Below, one piece after another: positions 50,518-60,333 of a stretch of 64,000 nt of DNA. Positions within the stretch are counted from its first letter, which is position 1. Each line of letters begins with the position of its first letter. The position numbers were made by a program, and so were the translations under genes. Under the pieces are notes generated by a model, which did not search any database, had not been told where the DNA came from, and saw only the letters and a program-made list of their open reading frames with translations. Source of the DNA: Streptomyces actuosus (GTDB lineage Bacteria > Actinomycetota > Actinomycetes > Streptomycetales > Streptomycetaceae); the NCBI RefSeq assembly GCF_016921115.1, contig NZ_JAFFZS010000003.1:248001-312000 (forward strand), written 5' to 3'.

Positions 50518-51738
50518 TCACCGCCGCCTCGCGGCGAGCGCGTCCAGCACGACACCCGCGCTGACCGGATTGCGGGTCACCAGGTGCACCGACCAGGCAG
50601 GGTCGGCTGCAAGGGCGATCTCCAGCGCTCCGAGGACGGCCTCCGCGCTCCTCCACGCGGCGAGGCCGCCGCGCCCCGCGCCGAACAGGGGCAGTGCCAC
50701 GGACCGCAGCGGGACTTCGCCGGAATCCCGCTCCTCGCCCGCCAGCTCGAAAACGCGCCGGACCGCCAGTGCGACCGCTTCCGGTGCCGTCTCGTAGCCG
50801 TTCCCGGTCGCACGGGGAGTGGTGACCGCCGCATGGAAGATCCTGTGCACCCCGCGCGTCGCCAGTGCACCCGCCGAGGTCACCGCCACGGTGCCGGGGG
50901 CCACGGGAAGCCCGGACGGCGCCGAGCGCTCGCTCCAGGACCTCAGTTGATGCGCGATCACGTCGTCGACGATCCGCCCGCCGGCGTCCTTCGTCGCGCC
51001 CGCCCGGCGCAAGCTCCCGGAGATCGTGCGACGGAACGTCTTGGACATCTCGAAGTAGACGTTCTCCGACGACACCAGCACATCGACATCCTCGATCAGC
51101 TCGATGGGCGCAACATGCAGTGTGATCGTCACCTCGCCGTGCGGAAAGGGCGTGTCCACCCGGTGCCGCCCCGCCCGCACGGACTTCGGCGGTCGCGACG
51201 TCCCGGACACCGCGGACGCTTCAGGCGTCTCGGATGCCGGCGACGACGCCGCGGCGGTCGCGACGGGCCCTGGCCCGGTCGCGTTGCCGTGCGTCATCGG
51301 CGCACCGGTTCCGGCCGCTGCCATGATCGCCGCGGCGACCTGACGGATGAGCAGTTTCTCCTGGTGTTTGCGGAAACGGTCGACGCCGATGTCGGCCAGT
51401 TCGGCAGCCATGCTTCGGCGCGCCTTGCCCGGCAACGCGCGTGTACCCGGCAGCAGGCCGAAGGTGATCCGCCCCACATCGCGCTGCCCGGGGTCGAGCC
51501 CGTCGACCGCACGGCGCAGCGCCTCCTCCACCGCGGCCGTGTCCACCTCGCCCGGCCCGGGCCCCCGGCGCCCGTCCGTACCGGTGGACCGCGCGAGCAA
51601 TCCGGGCAACTCGACGAGTGCTGCCTCGTGCAACCGCATCAGCCCGAGCACCCGAATTCTGTGCAACTCCTGACCCAACACGTCCAGCATCGCCGGGTGT
51701 TGCCCCGGCTTGTCCCCCAGATCCATGTCAGAAAGCAT
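50518..51738 (-). CDS. Macro-domain protein with helical N-terminal region
   Basis: A 406-aa protein. The N-terminal 135 residues are helical (LHRIRVLGLMRLHEAALVEL, GLDPGQRDVGRITFGLLPGT, VDRFRKHQEKLLIRQVAAAI), a region seen in various actinobacterial effector or signalling proteins. A variable linker follows, then a macro domain (about 215-405): IEDVDVLVSSENVYFEMSKT, RTISGSLRRAGATKDAGGRI, GVHRIFHAAVTTP and SVALPLFGAGRGGL. Macro domains bind or hydrolyse ADP-ribose. The usual NAAN is SSEN here, so binding may differ. ATG 51738 was chosen by fit. Convergent with the triad operon and possibly linked to the NAD+-consuming RES toxin. Confidence 0.8.
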   Translation of the reverse strand: MLSDMDLGDKPGQHPAMLDVLGQELHRIRVLGLMRLHEAALVELPGLLARSTGTDGRRGPGPGEVDTAAVEEALRRAVDGLDPGQRDVGRITFGLLPGTRALPGKARRSMAAELADIGVDRFRKHQEKLLIRQVAAAIMAAAGTGAPMTHGNATGPGPVATAAASSPASETPEASAVSGTSRPPKSVRAGRHRVDTPFPHGEVTITLHVAPIELIEDVDVLVSSENVYFEMSKTFRRTISGSLRRAGATKDAGGRIVDDVIAHQLRSWSERSAPSGLPVAPGTVAVTSAGALATRGVHRIFHAAVTTPRATGNGYETAPEAVALAVRRVFELAGEERDSGEVPLRSVALPLFGAGRGGLAAWRSAEAVLGALEIALAADPAWSVHLVTRNPVSAGVVLDALAARRR

Positions 51739-51937
51739 GGTGGTATGCCTCACGCCCGGCAACGCAATCCGCCGAACCCGCGTGCACCAGCACGCGGCCG
51801 GAGGCTGCATGGCCGGCCGTGGAGTTCGGGAGAACCGCCACCGGCGCCCGCGCCCGTGCCGATCCGGGGTGGGACCGCCCCCCGGACCGCGCGCACGACT
51901 TGACCACCGGGTGGCCGCAGGCCGAGGATCACACGGC

Positions 51938-53455
51938 ATGACGCCCGGACACGGCAGCACCGTCGACGGGGTGCTGCGTCGCAGCGCCCGCCGGACCCCC
52001 GCGCGCGTCGCCGTCGAGTACGGCGACCGCTCCTGGACCTACCAGGAACTCGACGACGCGGTCTCCCGCGCGGCGGGTGTCCTGCTCGGTGAGGGCCTCA
52101 CCCCGGGGGACCGGGTGGGGGCCTACGGCCACAACTCCGACGCCTACCTCGTCGCCTTCCTCGCCTGCGCCCGCGCCGGCCTGGTGCACGTCCCCGTCAA
52201 CCAGAACCTGACCGGCGGCGACCTCGCCTACATCGTCGGCCAGTCGGGCAGCTCGCTGGTACTGGCCGACCCGGACCTCGCGGACCGCCTGCCGGACGGC
52301 ACACGCACCCTCCCGCTGCGCGACGCCGACGGCTCGCTGCTCGACGCCCTCGCGTCGGCGGCACCGTACGACGGACCCGAACCGCGCAGCGAGGACCTCG
52401 TGCAGCTGCTGTACACCTCGGGTACGACCGCGCTGCCCAAGGGTGCGATGATGACCCACCGCGCCCTCGTCCACGCCTACCTCAGCGCCATCACCGCCCT
52501 GGACCTGAGCGCCGGGGACCGCCCGGTGCACGCGCTGCCGCTGTACCACTCGGCCCAGATGCACGTCTTCCTGCTGCCCGGCCTGGCGGTCGGCGCCACC
52601 AACATCATCCTCGACGCACCCGAGGGCGACCGTCTGTTCGATCTGATCGAATCCGGCCGCGCGGACAGCCTGTTCGCCCCGCCCACGGTGTGGATCGGCC
52701 TGGCCGGCCGTCCCGACTTCGCCACCCGCGATCTGAGCGGACTGCGCAAGGCGTACTACGGCGCCTCCGTCATGCCGGTGCCGGTCCTGGAACGGCTGCG
52801 CGCCCGCCTGCCGCGGCTCGCCTTCTACAACTGCTTCGGCCAGAGCGAGATCGGCCCGCTCGCCACCGTCCTCGGCCCCGACGAGCACGAGGGCCGCATG
52901 GACTCCTGCGGGCGCCCGGTGCTGTTCGTGGACGCCCGGCTCGTCGACGACGACGGCCGGGACGTCCCCGACGGCACCCCGGGTGAAGTCGTCTACCGCT
53001 CACCGCAGTTGTGCGAGGGCTACTGGGACAAGCCGCAGGAGACCGCCGAGGCGTTCCGCGGCGGCTGGTTCCACTCGGGCGATCTCGCGGTACGCGACGC
53101 CGACGGCTACTTCACGATCGTCGACCGGCTGAAGGACGTCATCAACTCCGGTGGCGTGCTGGTCGCCTCACGCCAGGTCGAGGACGCCCTGTACACGCAT
53201 CAGGGGGTCGCCGAGGCCGCGGTCATCGGCCTGCCCGACGACAAGTGGATCGAGGCGGTGACCGCGGTCGTCGTCCCGCGCGGTCAGGTCACCGAGGCGG
53301 AGCTCGTGGCCCACGCCCGCGACCGGCTCGCCGCCTTCAAGACGCCCAAACGGGTCGTGTTCGTCGACGCGCTGCCGCGCAATGCCAGCGGCAAGATCCT
53401 CAAGCGTGAGCTCCGGGAACGGCTCGGCACGGTGCCGCCTCCACCAGCCGGCTGA
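51938..53455 (+). CDS. Acyl-CoA synthetase (AMP-forming)
   Basis: A 505-aa ANL-superfamily ligase. Motif A3 is LLYTSGTTALPKGAMMTH (about 152-169), followed by YGASVMP, NCFGQSEIGPLATVLG (A5), GGWFHSGDLAVRDADGYFTIVDRLKD (A7/A8) and the catalytic Lys in LPRNASGKILKRELRE (A10). It activates a fatty or aromatic acid to the CoA thioester through an acyl-adenylate; the substrate is not predictable. ATG 51938 has GAGGATC about nine bases upstream. It is convergent with the phenylacetate-CoA ligase gene, 26 bases between stops, so the two ligases are not in one operon. Confidence 0.9.
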   Translation: MTPGHGSTVDGVLRRSARRTPARVAVEYGDRSWTYQELDDAVSRAAGVLLGEGLTPGDRVGAYGHNSDAYLVAFLACARAGLVHVPVNQNLTGGDLAYIVGQSGSSLVLADPDLADRLPDGTRTLPLRDADGSLLDALASAAPYDGPEPRSEDLVQLLYTSGTTALPKGAMMTHRALVHAYLSAITALDLSAGDRPVHALPLYHSAQMHVFLLPGLAVGATNIILDAPEGDRLFDLIESGRADSLFAPPTVWIGLAGRPDFATRDLSGLRKAYYGASVMPVPVLERLRARLPRLAFYNCFGQSEIGPLATVLGPDEHEGRMDSCGRPVLFVDARLVDDDGRDVPDGTPGEVVYRSPQLCEGYWDKPQETAEAFRGGWFHSGDLAVRDADGYFTIVDRLKDVINSGGVLVASRQVEDALYTHQGVAEAAVIGLPDDKWIEAVTAVVVPRGQVTEAELVAHARDRLAAFKTPKRVVFVDALPRNASGKILKRELRERLGTVPPPPAG

Positions 53456-53481
53456 TCCCCGGGCCCGCCACGCCCGCGCGA

Positions 53482-54783
53482 TCAGTCGCGGGGCCGCAGG
53501 TCGACGATGCGCCTGATCTTGCCCACCGAGCGTTCCAGCGACTCCGGTTCCACGATCTCCACCGCCACCGACACGCCGACGCCGTCCTTGACGGCCGCCG
53601 CGATGGACCGGGCGGCCTCCTCACGCACCTCGGGTCCGGCGCCGGGACGCGCCTCGGCGCGGACGGTGAGGGCGTCGAGGCGGCCCTCCCGGGTCAGACG
53701 CAGCTGGAAGTGGGGCGCCACACCCTCGGTGCGCAGGACGATCTCCTCGACCTGGGTCGGGAAGAGGTTCACGCCGCGCAGGATCACCATGTCGTCGCTG
53801 CGGCCGGTGATCTTCTGGATCCGCCGGAACGAGCGGGCCGTGCCCGGCAGCAGCCGGGTCAGGTCCCGCGTCCGGTAGCGGATCACCGGCATGGCCTCCT
53901 TGGTCAGCGAGGTGAACACCAGTTCGCCCTCCTCGCCCTCCGGCAGCACCTCACCGGTGATCGGGTCGACGACCTCCGGGAAGAAGTGGTCCTCCCAGAC
54001 ATGGAGGCCGTCCTTGGTCTCGGCGCACTCCTGGGCGACGCCCGGCCCGATCACCTCCGACAGGCCGTAGATGTCCACCGCGTCGATGCCGAACCGCTCC
54101 TCGATCTCGCGGCGCATCTCCTCCGTCCAGGGCTCCGCGCCGAAGATGCCCACCTGAAGGGACGTGCCGCGCGGATCGACGCCCTGGCGTTCGAACTCGT
54201 CCAGGAGTGTCAGCATGTACGACGGTGTGACCATGATGATCCGCGGTTCGAGATCCTGGATCAGCTGCACCTGCCGGGCGGTCATGCCGCCGGAGGCGGG
54301 GACGACCGTGCAGCCCAGGCGCTCGGCACCGTAGTGCGCTCCGAGCCCCCCGGTGAACAAGCCGTACCCGTACGCCACATGCACGGTGTCACCGGGGCGG
54401 CCCCCGGCCGCCCTGATCGAGCGGGCCACCATGTCGGCCCACATCCCCAGATCGGCATCGGTGTACCCGACGACGGTCGGGCGCCCCGTGGTGCCGCTGG
54501 AGGCGTGGATGCGCCGGATGCGCTCCCGCGGCACGGCGAACATGCCGTACGGGTAGTTCTCGCGCAGGTCCGCCTTCGTGGTGAACGGGAATCGGGCCAG
54601 GTCGTCCAGGGAACGGCAGTCCTCGGGGCGTACGCCGGCCTTGTCGAAGGACTCCCGGTAGAACGGCACATGCGTGTAGGCGTGCCGGAGCGACGCGCGC
54701 AGCCGCTCCAGCTGCAGCTCCCGCAGCGCCTCGACGCCCAGCCGCTCCCCGTCGTCCAGCAGGTCCGCCGTCGCATCCGCCAT
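53482..54783 (-). CDS. paaK: Phenylacetate-CoA ligase
   Basis: A 433-aa PaaK, which activates phenylacetate to phenylacetyl-CoA. Family motifs are FPFTTKADLRENYPYGMFAV, the ATP loop IHASSGTTGRPTVVGYTDAD, VHVAYGYGLFTGGLGAHYGA, VDIYGLSEVIGPGVAQECAE and the C-terminal RSDDMVILRGVNLFPTQVEE with LPEGEEGELVFTSL before it. ATG 54783 was chosen over 54807 from GAGGGAGAAG upstream and the usual N-terminus. No paaABCDE genes lie adjacent, so it may serve a scattered phenylacetate pathway. A dyad at 54819-54836 lies 36 bases before the start. Confidence 0.93.
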   Translation of the reverse strand: MADATADLLDDGERLGVEALRELQLERLRASLRHAYTHVPFYRESFDKAGVRPEDCRSLDDLARFPFTTKADLRENYPYGMFAVPRERIRRIHASSGTTGRPTVVGYTDADLGMWADMVARSIRAAGGRPGDTVHVAYGYGLFTGGLGAHYGAERLGCTVVPASGGMTARQVQLIQDLEPRIIMVTPSYMLTLLDEFERQGVDPRGTSLQVGIFGAEPWTEEMRREIEERFGIDAVDIYGLSEVIGPGVAQECAETKDGLHVWEDHFFPEVVDPITGEVLPEGEEGELVFTSLTKEAMPVIRYRTRDLTRLLPGTARSFRRIQKITGRSDDMVILRGVNLFPTQVEEIVLRTEGVAPHFQLRLTREGRLDALTVRAEARPGAGPEVREEAARSIAAAVKDGVGVSVAVEIVEPESLERSVGKIRRIVDLRPRD

Positions 54784-54818
54784 GGGGACTTCTCCCTCAC
54801 CCACCACGTCGATCCGGG

Positions 54819-54836
54819 CGACCGATCATTCGGTCG
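54819..54836. promoter_or_regulatory. TetR-type operator upstream of paaK
   Basis: A 7-bp perfect inverted repeat, CGACCGA-TCAT-TCGGTCG, centred about 45 bases before the paaK start. ACCGA/TCGGT half-sites are typical of TetR-family (PaaR-like) phenylacetate regulators. No regulator gene is in the window. Confidence 0.65.
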
Positions 54837-54973
54837 AGTGCTCAGGATCAGTTATTCAGTCCGCCGGGACGATCGCAAGGGGTCGGCCTGCACTTTCTCG
54901 CCGCGTCGCGTCGCACCGTCCGCCATGGGCAAACCCGTTGAGGCCGGCCGCCGGGTGCCGCGATGATCGGCCC

Positions 54974-55879
<906 letters not shown>

Positions 55880-56202
55880 GCCCGCCGTACGCCCCTCGCG
55901 CGGCGTATCCGTGTCCGTGACGACCACCCGCGCCCGCCGGAGTGATCGCGGTCGACACGAACGGCGCTCCAGACGCAGGAACGAGCGTGTTCGCGGGAGC
56001 CGGCGGCGGCCTCTGCGACGGCATCGTCCGCAGGGCCCCAAGCGACGGCGGCACGGGCGACGGCGGCACGGGCGGTTCCTCTCCACGCGGCTGAGGGGAT
56101 CCGCGCGTCCCGGCCGCCGAGTGTCCACCTTGCGTGGCCTGTCGGCGGTGGGACCCGATCGCTAGTCTGGCCGCGGACGACGGATTCGGGAGGAGCACGG
56201 AC

Positions 56203-56445
56203 GTGGCCGAGAGCACCACCCAGCAGCAGTTGGTCATGGGCTGGGACAAGCCGGAACTGGATCTGAGCAATGCCGAATGGCAGTCCAGCAGCCGAGGGCT
56301 GGGGGATGTCCAGATCGCCTTTGTCGAGGGTTTCATCGCGATGCGCAACAGCGGCCGCCCGGAGGGCCCGTCCCTGATCTTCACACCGGCGGAGTGGGGT
56401 GCGTTCGTGTCGGGCGCGAGGGACGGCGAGTTCGACCTGACCTGA
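56203..56445 (+). CDS. DUF397 small protein (orphan)
   Basis: An 80-aa protein with the DUF397 pattern: NAEWQSSSRGLGDVQIAFVE (about 26-45), GFIAMRNSGRPEGPSLIFTP and AEWGAFVSGARDGEFDLT. DUF397 proteins usually pair with a helix-turn-helix regulator next door (as in WhiJ- and BldB-linked families) and bind it as a small antagonist. Here no such regulator is adjacent, so this copy is orphan. The usual CVEVA near the middle is replaced by VQIAFVEG. GTG 56203 has AGGAG seven bases upstream. Confidence 0.85.
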   Translation: MAESTTQQQLVMGWDKPELDLSNAEWQSSSRGLGDVQIAFVEGFIAMRNSGRPEGPSLIFTPAEWGAFVSGARDGEFDLT

Positions 56446-56902
56446 TGCGGGGGCGACAGGACGCGACCTGCCGGTGTTCCCCGCCCCGCTGAACCTCTGG
56501 GCCACGCGTTCGACTGCGACTCGCGGTCGGACGGATGTCGCACGCGGGTGTCCGGCGGCCAGGTCCGAGAGGTCGGCACGGGCCGGCAGCCGAACGCCCG
56601 GGGGTTCCACACCTTGTGGCCTGTGCGGGGACCCGCCGCCCTCGCCCCTGGTGCCCTCCGGTGCACCTCCGGCGCCTTCCGGGTCGGCGGCGAGCTCGTC
56701 CAAGGAGGACGACGGCACCGGGGCGGACCGTCTGTGCGACGCCGCCGGCCCGCGTGTGCAGCGGCTGACACGCGAGGTCGACGACTGGTACGGGGAAGAC
56801 CGGGCCGTCCCGCACCCGGTCGGTACGCACCATTACCGAGGGTGCTTGGTCGCGGCGGTCCCGGCCGGGGCGGACGCCGACGAGGGAGCTGTGAGCGCGC
56901 CG
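56446..56902. other. Gene-free stretch
   Basis: About 460 bases without a supported gene. Its final part (GGTCCCGG... to GAGCGCGCCG) leads into the operator of the CGNR gene. Confidence 0.4.
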
Positions 56903-56931
56903 CTAATGGCAAGCGGCTTGCCTATCATTAG
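56903..56931. promoter_or_regulatory. 29-bp dyad operator at the CGNR gene start
   Basis: Outer arms CTAATG (56903-56908) and CATTAG (56926-56931) flank an inner perfect repeat GGCAAGC-G-GCTTGCC (56908-56922). It ends five bases before the ATG at 56936, so a bound protein would block transcription start or translation. Likely autoregulatory site. Confidence 0.7.
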
Positions 56932-56935
56932 GGAT

Positions 56936-57532
56936 ATGCAGGACACCCCCAGTGAGGACGCCCGGCTCGCCCTCGATCTCGCATCGACCATCCGGCACGA
57001 CGGGAACGGCGGCGTCGCCGACGACCTCGCCGGCCCCGCCGGGCTCACCGCCTGGGTGCGGGCCCATCCGGGAGTCGTGCCCGACGCGGCCCGGTTCGTC
57101 GCCGACGAGGAGACACCGGGGTGTGTCCGGGAGCTGCGGGCCGCCGTCCGGGCCCTGTTCGCCCGCGCCGTGCGTCCCGGCGCGCCCAGCCGCGCCGACG
57201 CCGATCGCCTCGTGCCCGTACCGGAGGCCCTGCGGCGCCTGAACGCCGCAGCCGCCCGCACCCCCACGGTCCCCGTCCTGCACTGGACCGACGAGGCGGA
57301 CCCCGTGCTGCGGCAGCAGCCCGCCGCGGCGGACGACCTCGTCGCCGCCCTCGCGCGGGCGGCATCCGCCTTCCTCGCCGGACCGGAGCGGCAGCGCCTG
57401 CGGGCCTGCCACGCCCCCCGCTGCGTGCGCTACTTCCTCAAGGAGCACCCACGCCAGGAGTGGTGCAAACCCTCCTGCGGCAATCGCGCCCGTGTCGCCC
57501 GCCACCACGCCCGGCACCGCAACACGGCCTGA
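56936..57532 (+). CDS. CGNR zinc-finger / ABATE-type regulator
   Basis: A 198-aa protein with an N-terminal ABATE-like helical domain (LALDLASTIRHDGNGGVADD, LTAWVRAHPGVVPDAARFVA) and a C-terminal CGNR zinc finger: LRACHAPRCVRYFLKEHPRQ then EWCKPSCGNRARVARHHARH, with four zinc ligands C-x4-C...C-x3-C and the CGNR motif. These act as small-molecule-sensing DNA-binding regulators. ATG 56936 lies right after a 29-bp dyad, so it probably represses its own gene; no ribosome site is visible and the message may be leaderless or have a short leader. No obvious target operon is adjacent. Confidence 0.88.
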   Translation: MQDTPSEDARLALDLASTIRHDGNGGVADDLAGPAGLTAWVRAHPGVVPDAARFVADEETPGCVRELRAAVRALFARAVRPGAPSRADADRLVPVPEALRRLNAAAARTPTVPVLHWTDEADPVLRQQPAAADDLVAALARAASAFLAGPERQRLRACHAPRCVRYFLKEHPRQEWCKPSCGNRARVARHHARHRNTA

Positions 57533-57616
57533 GCCTGCGCGGACGGCCCGCCCGGGGGCGGCGTCACGGATCCGGCCACCCGGCATGGACCGGACCGGGG
57601 CACGTACCATGGCGGC

Positions 57617-58114
57617 ATGTCGTTCCTCCGCCGCCGCAGCGCCACTCCCGCCGGGCCCGACTTCGACGTACTGGCCATGGATCCGGGCGACTGGCCCGGC
57701 AATCTCGGTGCCGGGCTGCTGCCCGCGCCCGACGGCAGCTGCCAGGGCGTCTTCCTGCGCTACGACCTCTTCGGCGGCCGCGGCCCCGCGATGATCATCG
57801 GCAACCTTCCCGAGGGCTCCCCGGCCCGCGAGACCGACGACGGCGAGATCCCCTTCGAGGTCGCCCAGCTGCTGCTGGCCCTGGAGAACGACGAGGAGGT
57901 GACCGTCGTCGGCGCCGAGGACGTGCCGGTCATGCAGGGCGACAACCTCCTCATCGTGCGTAGGCTGAAGCTGTCGGAGTCCCGCATCTCCTGCGTCCAG
58001 TTCGACCGCAGCGACAACGTCCTGGTCACCATCGCCGCCTGGGACCGGCCCATCACCGACGACCTGTACGCCCTGCTGAAGCCGCTGCCCGCGGAACTGT
58101 TCCAGCAGGGCTGA
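57617..58114 (+). CDS. Conserved hypothetical protein
   Basis: A 165-aa soluble, acidic protein of a family I do not recognise by name. It starts MSFLRRRSATPAGPDFDVLA and shows alternating strands: GVFLRYDLFGGRGPAMIIGN, EVAQLLLALENDEEVTVVGA and NLLIVRRLKLSESRISCVQF, ending PLPAELFQQG. No membrane span or catalytic motif is seen. ATG 57617 is seven bases after TACCAT (57605-57610), suggesting a leaderless transcript. It is convergent with the secreted amidase gene, 15 bases between stops. Confidence 0.7.
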   Translation: MSFLRRRSATPAGPDFDVLAMDPGDWPGNLGAGLLPAPDGSCQGVFLRYDLFGGRGPAMIIGNLPEGSPARETDDGEIPFEVAQLLLALENDEEVTVVGAEDVPVMQGDNLLIVRRLKLSESRISCVQFDRSDNVLVTIAAWDRPITDDLYALLKPLPAELFQQG

Positions 58115-58129
58115 GGCCCACGGCCCGCG

Positions 58130-60097
58130 TCACCCGGCCGACGGCTCCACCTGCACGTCGGCGGCGCGCACGAACGCGACGCGGCGGCCGAACTGGATCT
58201 CGTAGTACAGGTCCTCGCCGACCACCACCCGGTGCGAGTCGACGGCGAAGGTGACCGCGTAGTAGTACTCGCCCGGCACCTCGTCACCGACCACGTACTT
58301 CTGTCCCGCGAGCAGCCTGTACGGCAGCGGGGACACCGGTTGCGCGGGCACCCCCGCCGGGTATGCCGAGGCCTCCGGATAGGCGCGGCCGTACACCGGG
58401 ACGCTCGTGGCACCGGGTTTCGGCGTCACGACCCGCCCTGTCGCGGGCACGGCCGTCGGCTGCTCCCCGGGGTTGCGGAACCAGGCCTTCTGCCCCAGGT
58501 ACCAGATCGCCGTCCAGTCCCCCCAGCGATCCGCCACCGCGAACCGCTGGCCCGTCGAGACCCGGGAGGACAGGTCGTTCACGCCCGTCGTCGGCGTGGT
58601 GCCCAGGCCGATGTCCTCGATCAGGGCGGAGTCCTCGTCGTGGTCGGAGTACAGCCGCACCTCGCTCGACCCGTGCGCGGGGCAGCGCTTCCCGCCCGCG
58701 GAGCAGCCGGTGTACACCGGCCGGTTCGCGGCGTACTCGGGGAGGATCGTCACCATGCCGGCGCCGTTGCGCGGCCCGGTGCGCTGCAGGGGGTGGCCCA
58801 GCAGTTCGAAGTAGTGCCGCCAGTCCCAGTACGGGCCCGGATCGGTGTGCATGCCGGGGACGGTGCCGGCGGTCGGGCCGGGCACGGTGTCGTGGCCCAG
58901 GATGTGCTGCCGGTCCAGCGGGATGCCGTACTTCGTCGCCAGGTACGTCACCAGCCGGGCCGACGAGCGGTACATCGCCTCCGTGTACCAGGAGTCCGGG
59001 TCTGCCAGGAATCCCTCGTGCTCCAGGCCGATCGACTTCGCGTTGACGTACCAGTTGCCCGCGTGCCAGGCCACGTCCTTCGCCTTCACGTGCTGCGCCA
59101 CGTGCCCGTCGGTGGAGCGCAGCGTGTAGTTCCAGGAGACGTAGGCCGGGTCCTGCACCAGGTCGAGGACGCCGCCCCAGCGGCCCTCCGTGTCGTGGAC
59201 GACGATGTACCTGATGCTCTGCGACGCCGGACGGTCGCCGAGGTCGTGGTTGCCGTAGTCGTCGCCCCCGAACTCCTCGTACGGAGCCGGAACCCACTCG
59301 CACGCCACCGACGTCGGGCACTCGGTGCCCGCCGAGGAGGAGGCGCGCAGGCCCGTGCGGCCCAGCTGGGCCGTGTCGGGCACCAGGTCCGGCCGGGCGG
59401 CCAGAGCCACCCGCTGCCCACCGTCCGTGATCCGCTCCTCGCCGGTGCGCAGCACCTCGAACACGTCGTCCGCGTACGCGGCGGCCGTGGCGCTGTCGTC
59501 GGCGCCGGAGAAGCGCGCCACCGCCCCGTACCACTGCGCCGGGTCGTCGCTCGGCGGTTCGCCCAGCGCGCGCTGCGCGGCAGCCAGCAGGGCCGCACCG
59601 CCCGCGATGTTCGCGGCCTCGTCCGTGCGCAGCTCGGCGGCCGCGATCCCGGTCAGCTCCGCGGCCCGCGGCAGCGTCCGCAGCCGGGCCGGGAGGTCGG
59701 CCCGCCCGGTGATCCGGGCCGTGGGGGCCGACGCGTGGCGTGCCGCGTCGCCGCGGGCGTCCTCGGTGCCCTCGCTGTGGTGCGACGCCGCGCGGAGTGC
59801 GGTGCGGGCGTCCGTCAGGTGCATCGGGCCGTAGCCGCCGGTGACGCTCGGTGCGCCCCCGTGCCCGTCCCACCGGGACTGCAGATAGGAGACGCCGAGC
59901 AGGACACTCTGCGGCACGTGGTACTCGGCGGCAGCGGCGGCGAACGCACGCTGCAGACGGTCCGCGGCGGACGGCGTGGGGGCGGGCGCGGCGCCCAGCA
60001 GCGGCAGCAGCAGAGCCGCCGCGGCGAGGGTGCCGGCGGCTCTGCGCGTGCGTCTGCGACCGGGCGCGGACAGGGGGTCGGTGGCGGATCCTCGCAA
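58130..60097 (-). CDS. Secreted N-acetylmuramoyl-L-alanine amidase
   Basis: A 655-aa exported enzyme that cleaves the bond between MurNAc and L-Ala in peptidoglycan. A signal peptide (RRRTRRAAGTLAAAALLLPL then LLGAAPAP) is followed by a lysozyme-like repeat region and an Amidase_2 domain (about 285-440). In that domain SIRYIVVHDTEGRWGGVLDL holds the first zinc His, SIGLEHEGF the second, and HILGHDTVPGPTAGTVPGMH with TDPGPYWDW the last ligand and catalytic region. Two SH3-like C-terminal parts probably bind wall. The start is TTG at 60097, supported by GGAGG six bases upstream. Length is large for the family. Confidence 0.9.
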   Translation of the reverse strand: MRGSATDPLSAPGRRRTRRAAGTLAAAALLLPLLGAAPAPTPSAADRLQRAFAAAAAEYHVPQSVLLGVSYLQSRWDGHGGAPSVTGGYGPMHLTDARTALRAASHHSEGTEDARGDAARHASAPTARITGRADLPARLRTLPRAAELTGIAAAELRTDEAANIAGGAALLAAAQRALGEPPSDDPAQWYGAVARFSGADDSATAAAYADDVFEVLRTGEERITDGGQRVALAARPDLVPDTAQLGRTGLRASSSAGTECPTSVACEWVPAPYEEFGGDDYGNHDLGDRPASQSIRYIVVHDTEGRWGGVLDLVQDPAYVSWNYTLRSTDGHVAQHVKAKDVAWHAGNWYVNAKSIGLEHEGFLADPDSWYTEAMYRSSARLVTYLATKYGIPLDRQHILGHDTVPGPTAGTVPGMHTDPGPYWDWRHYFELLGHPLQRTGPRNGAGMVTILPEYAANRPVYTGCSAGGKRCPAHGSSEVRLYSDHDEDSALIEDIGLGTTPTTGVNDLSSRVSTGQRFAVADRWGDWTAIWYLGQKAWFRNPGEQPTAVPATGRVVTPKPGATSVPVYGRAYPEASAYPAGVPAQPVSPLPYRLLAGQKYVVGDEVPGEYYYAVTFAVDSHRVVVGEDLYYEIQFGRRVAFVRAADVQVEPSAG

Positions 60098-60333
60098 TGC
60101 TGCCTCCTGGGACGGTGGGGCGTGGCGGGGCGCGCGGGGGCCGAACCCGGTCAGTGGTACCGGCTCTCCGACGTTCCGTCAATCGTGCCCACAACAGGCC
60201 GATTTCCCATGTCAGCAGGGGGCCGGGCGAGATTCACGGCGCCGCACCGCGGGCCTGCGGCGCGTCACCGGACTACAGCAATGGGGCTCCCGGCGGGCGG
60301 GGGTCGGCACCCCCGCGGGGGGACCCTCGGTCC

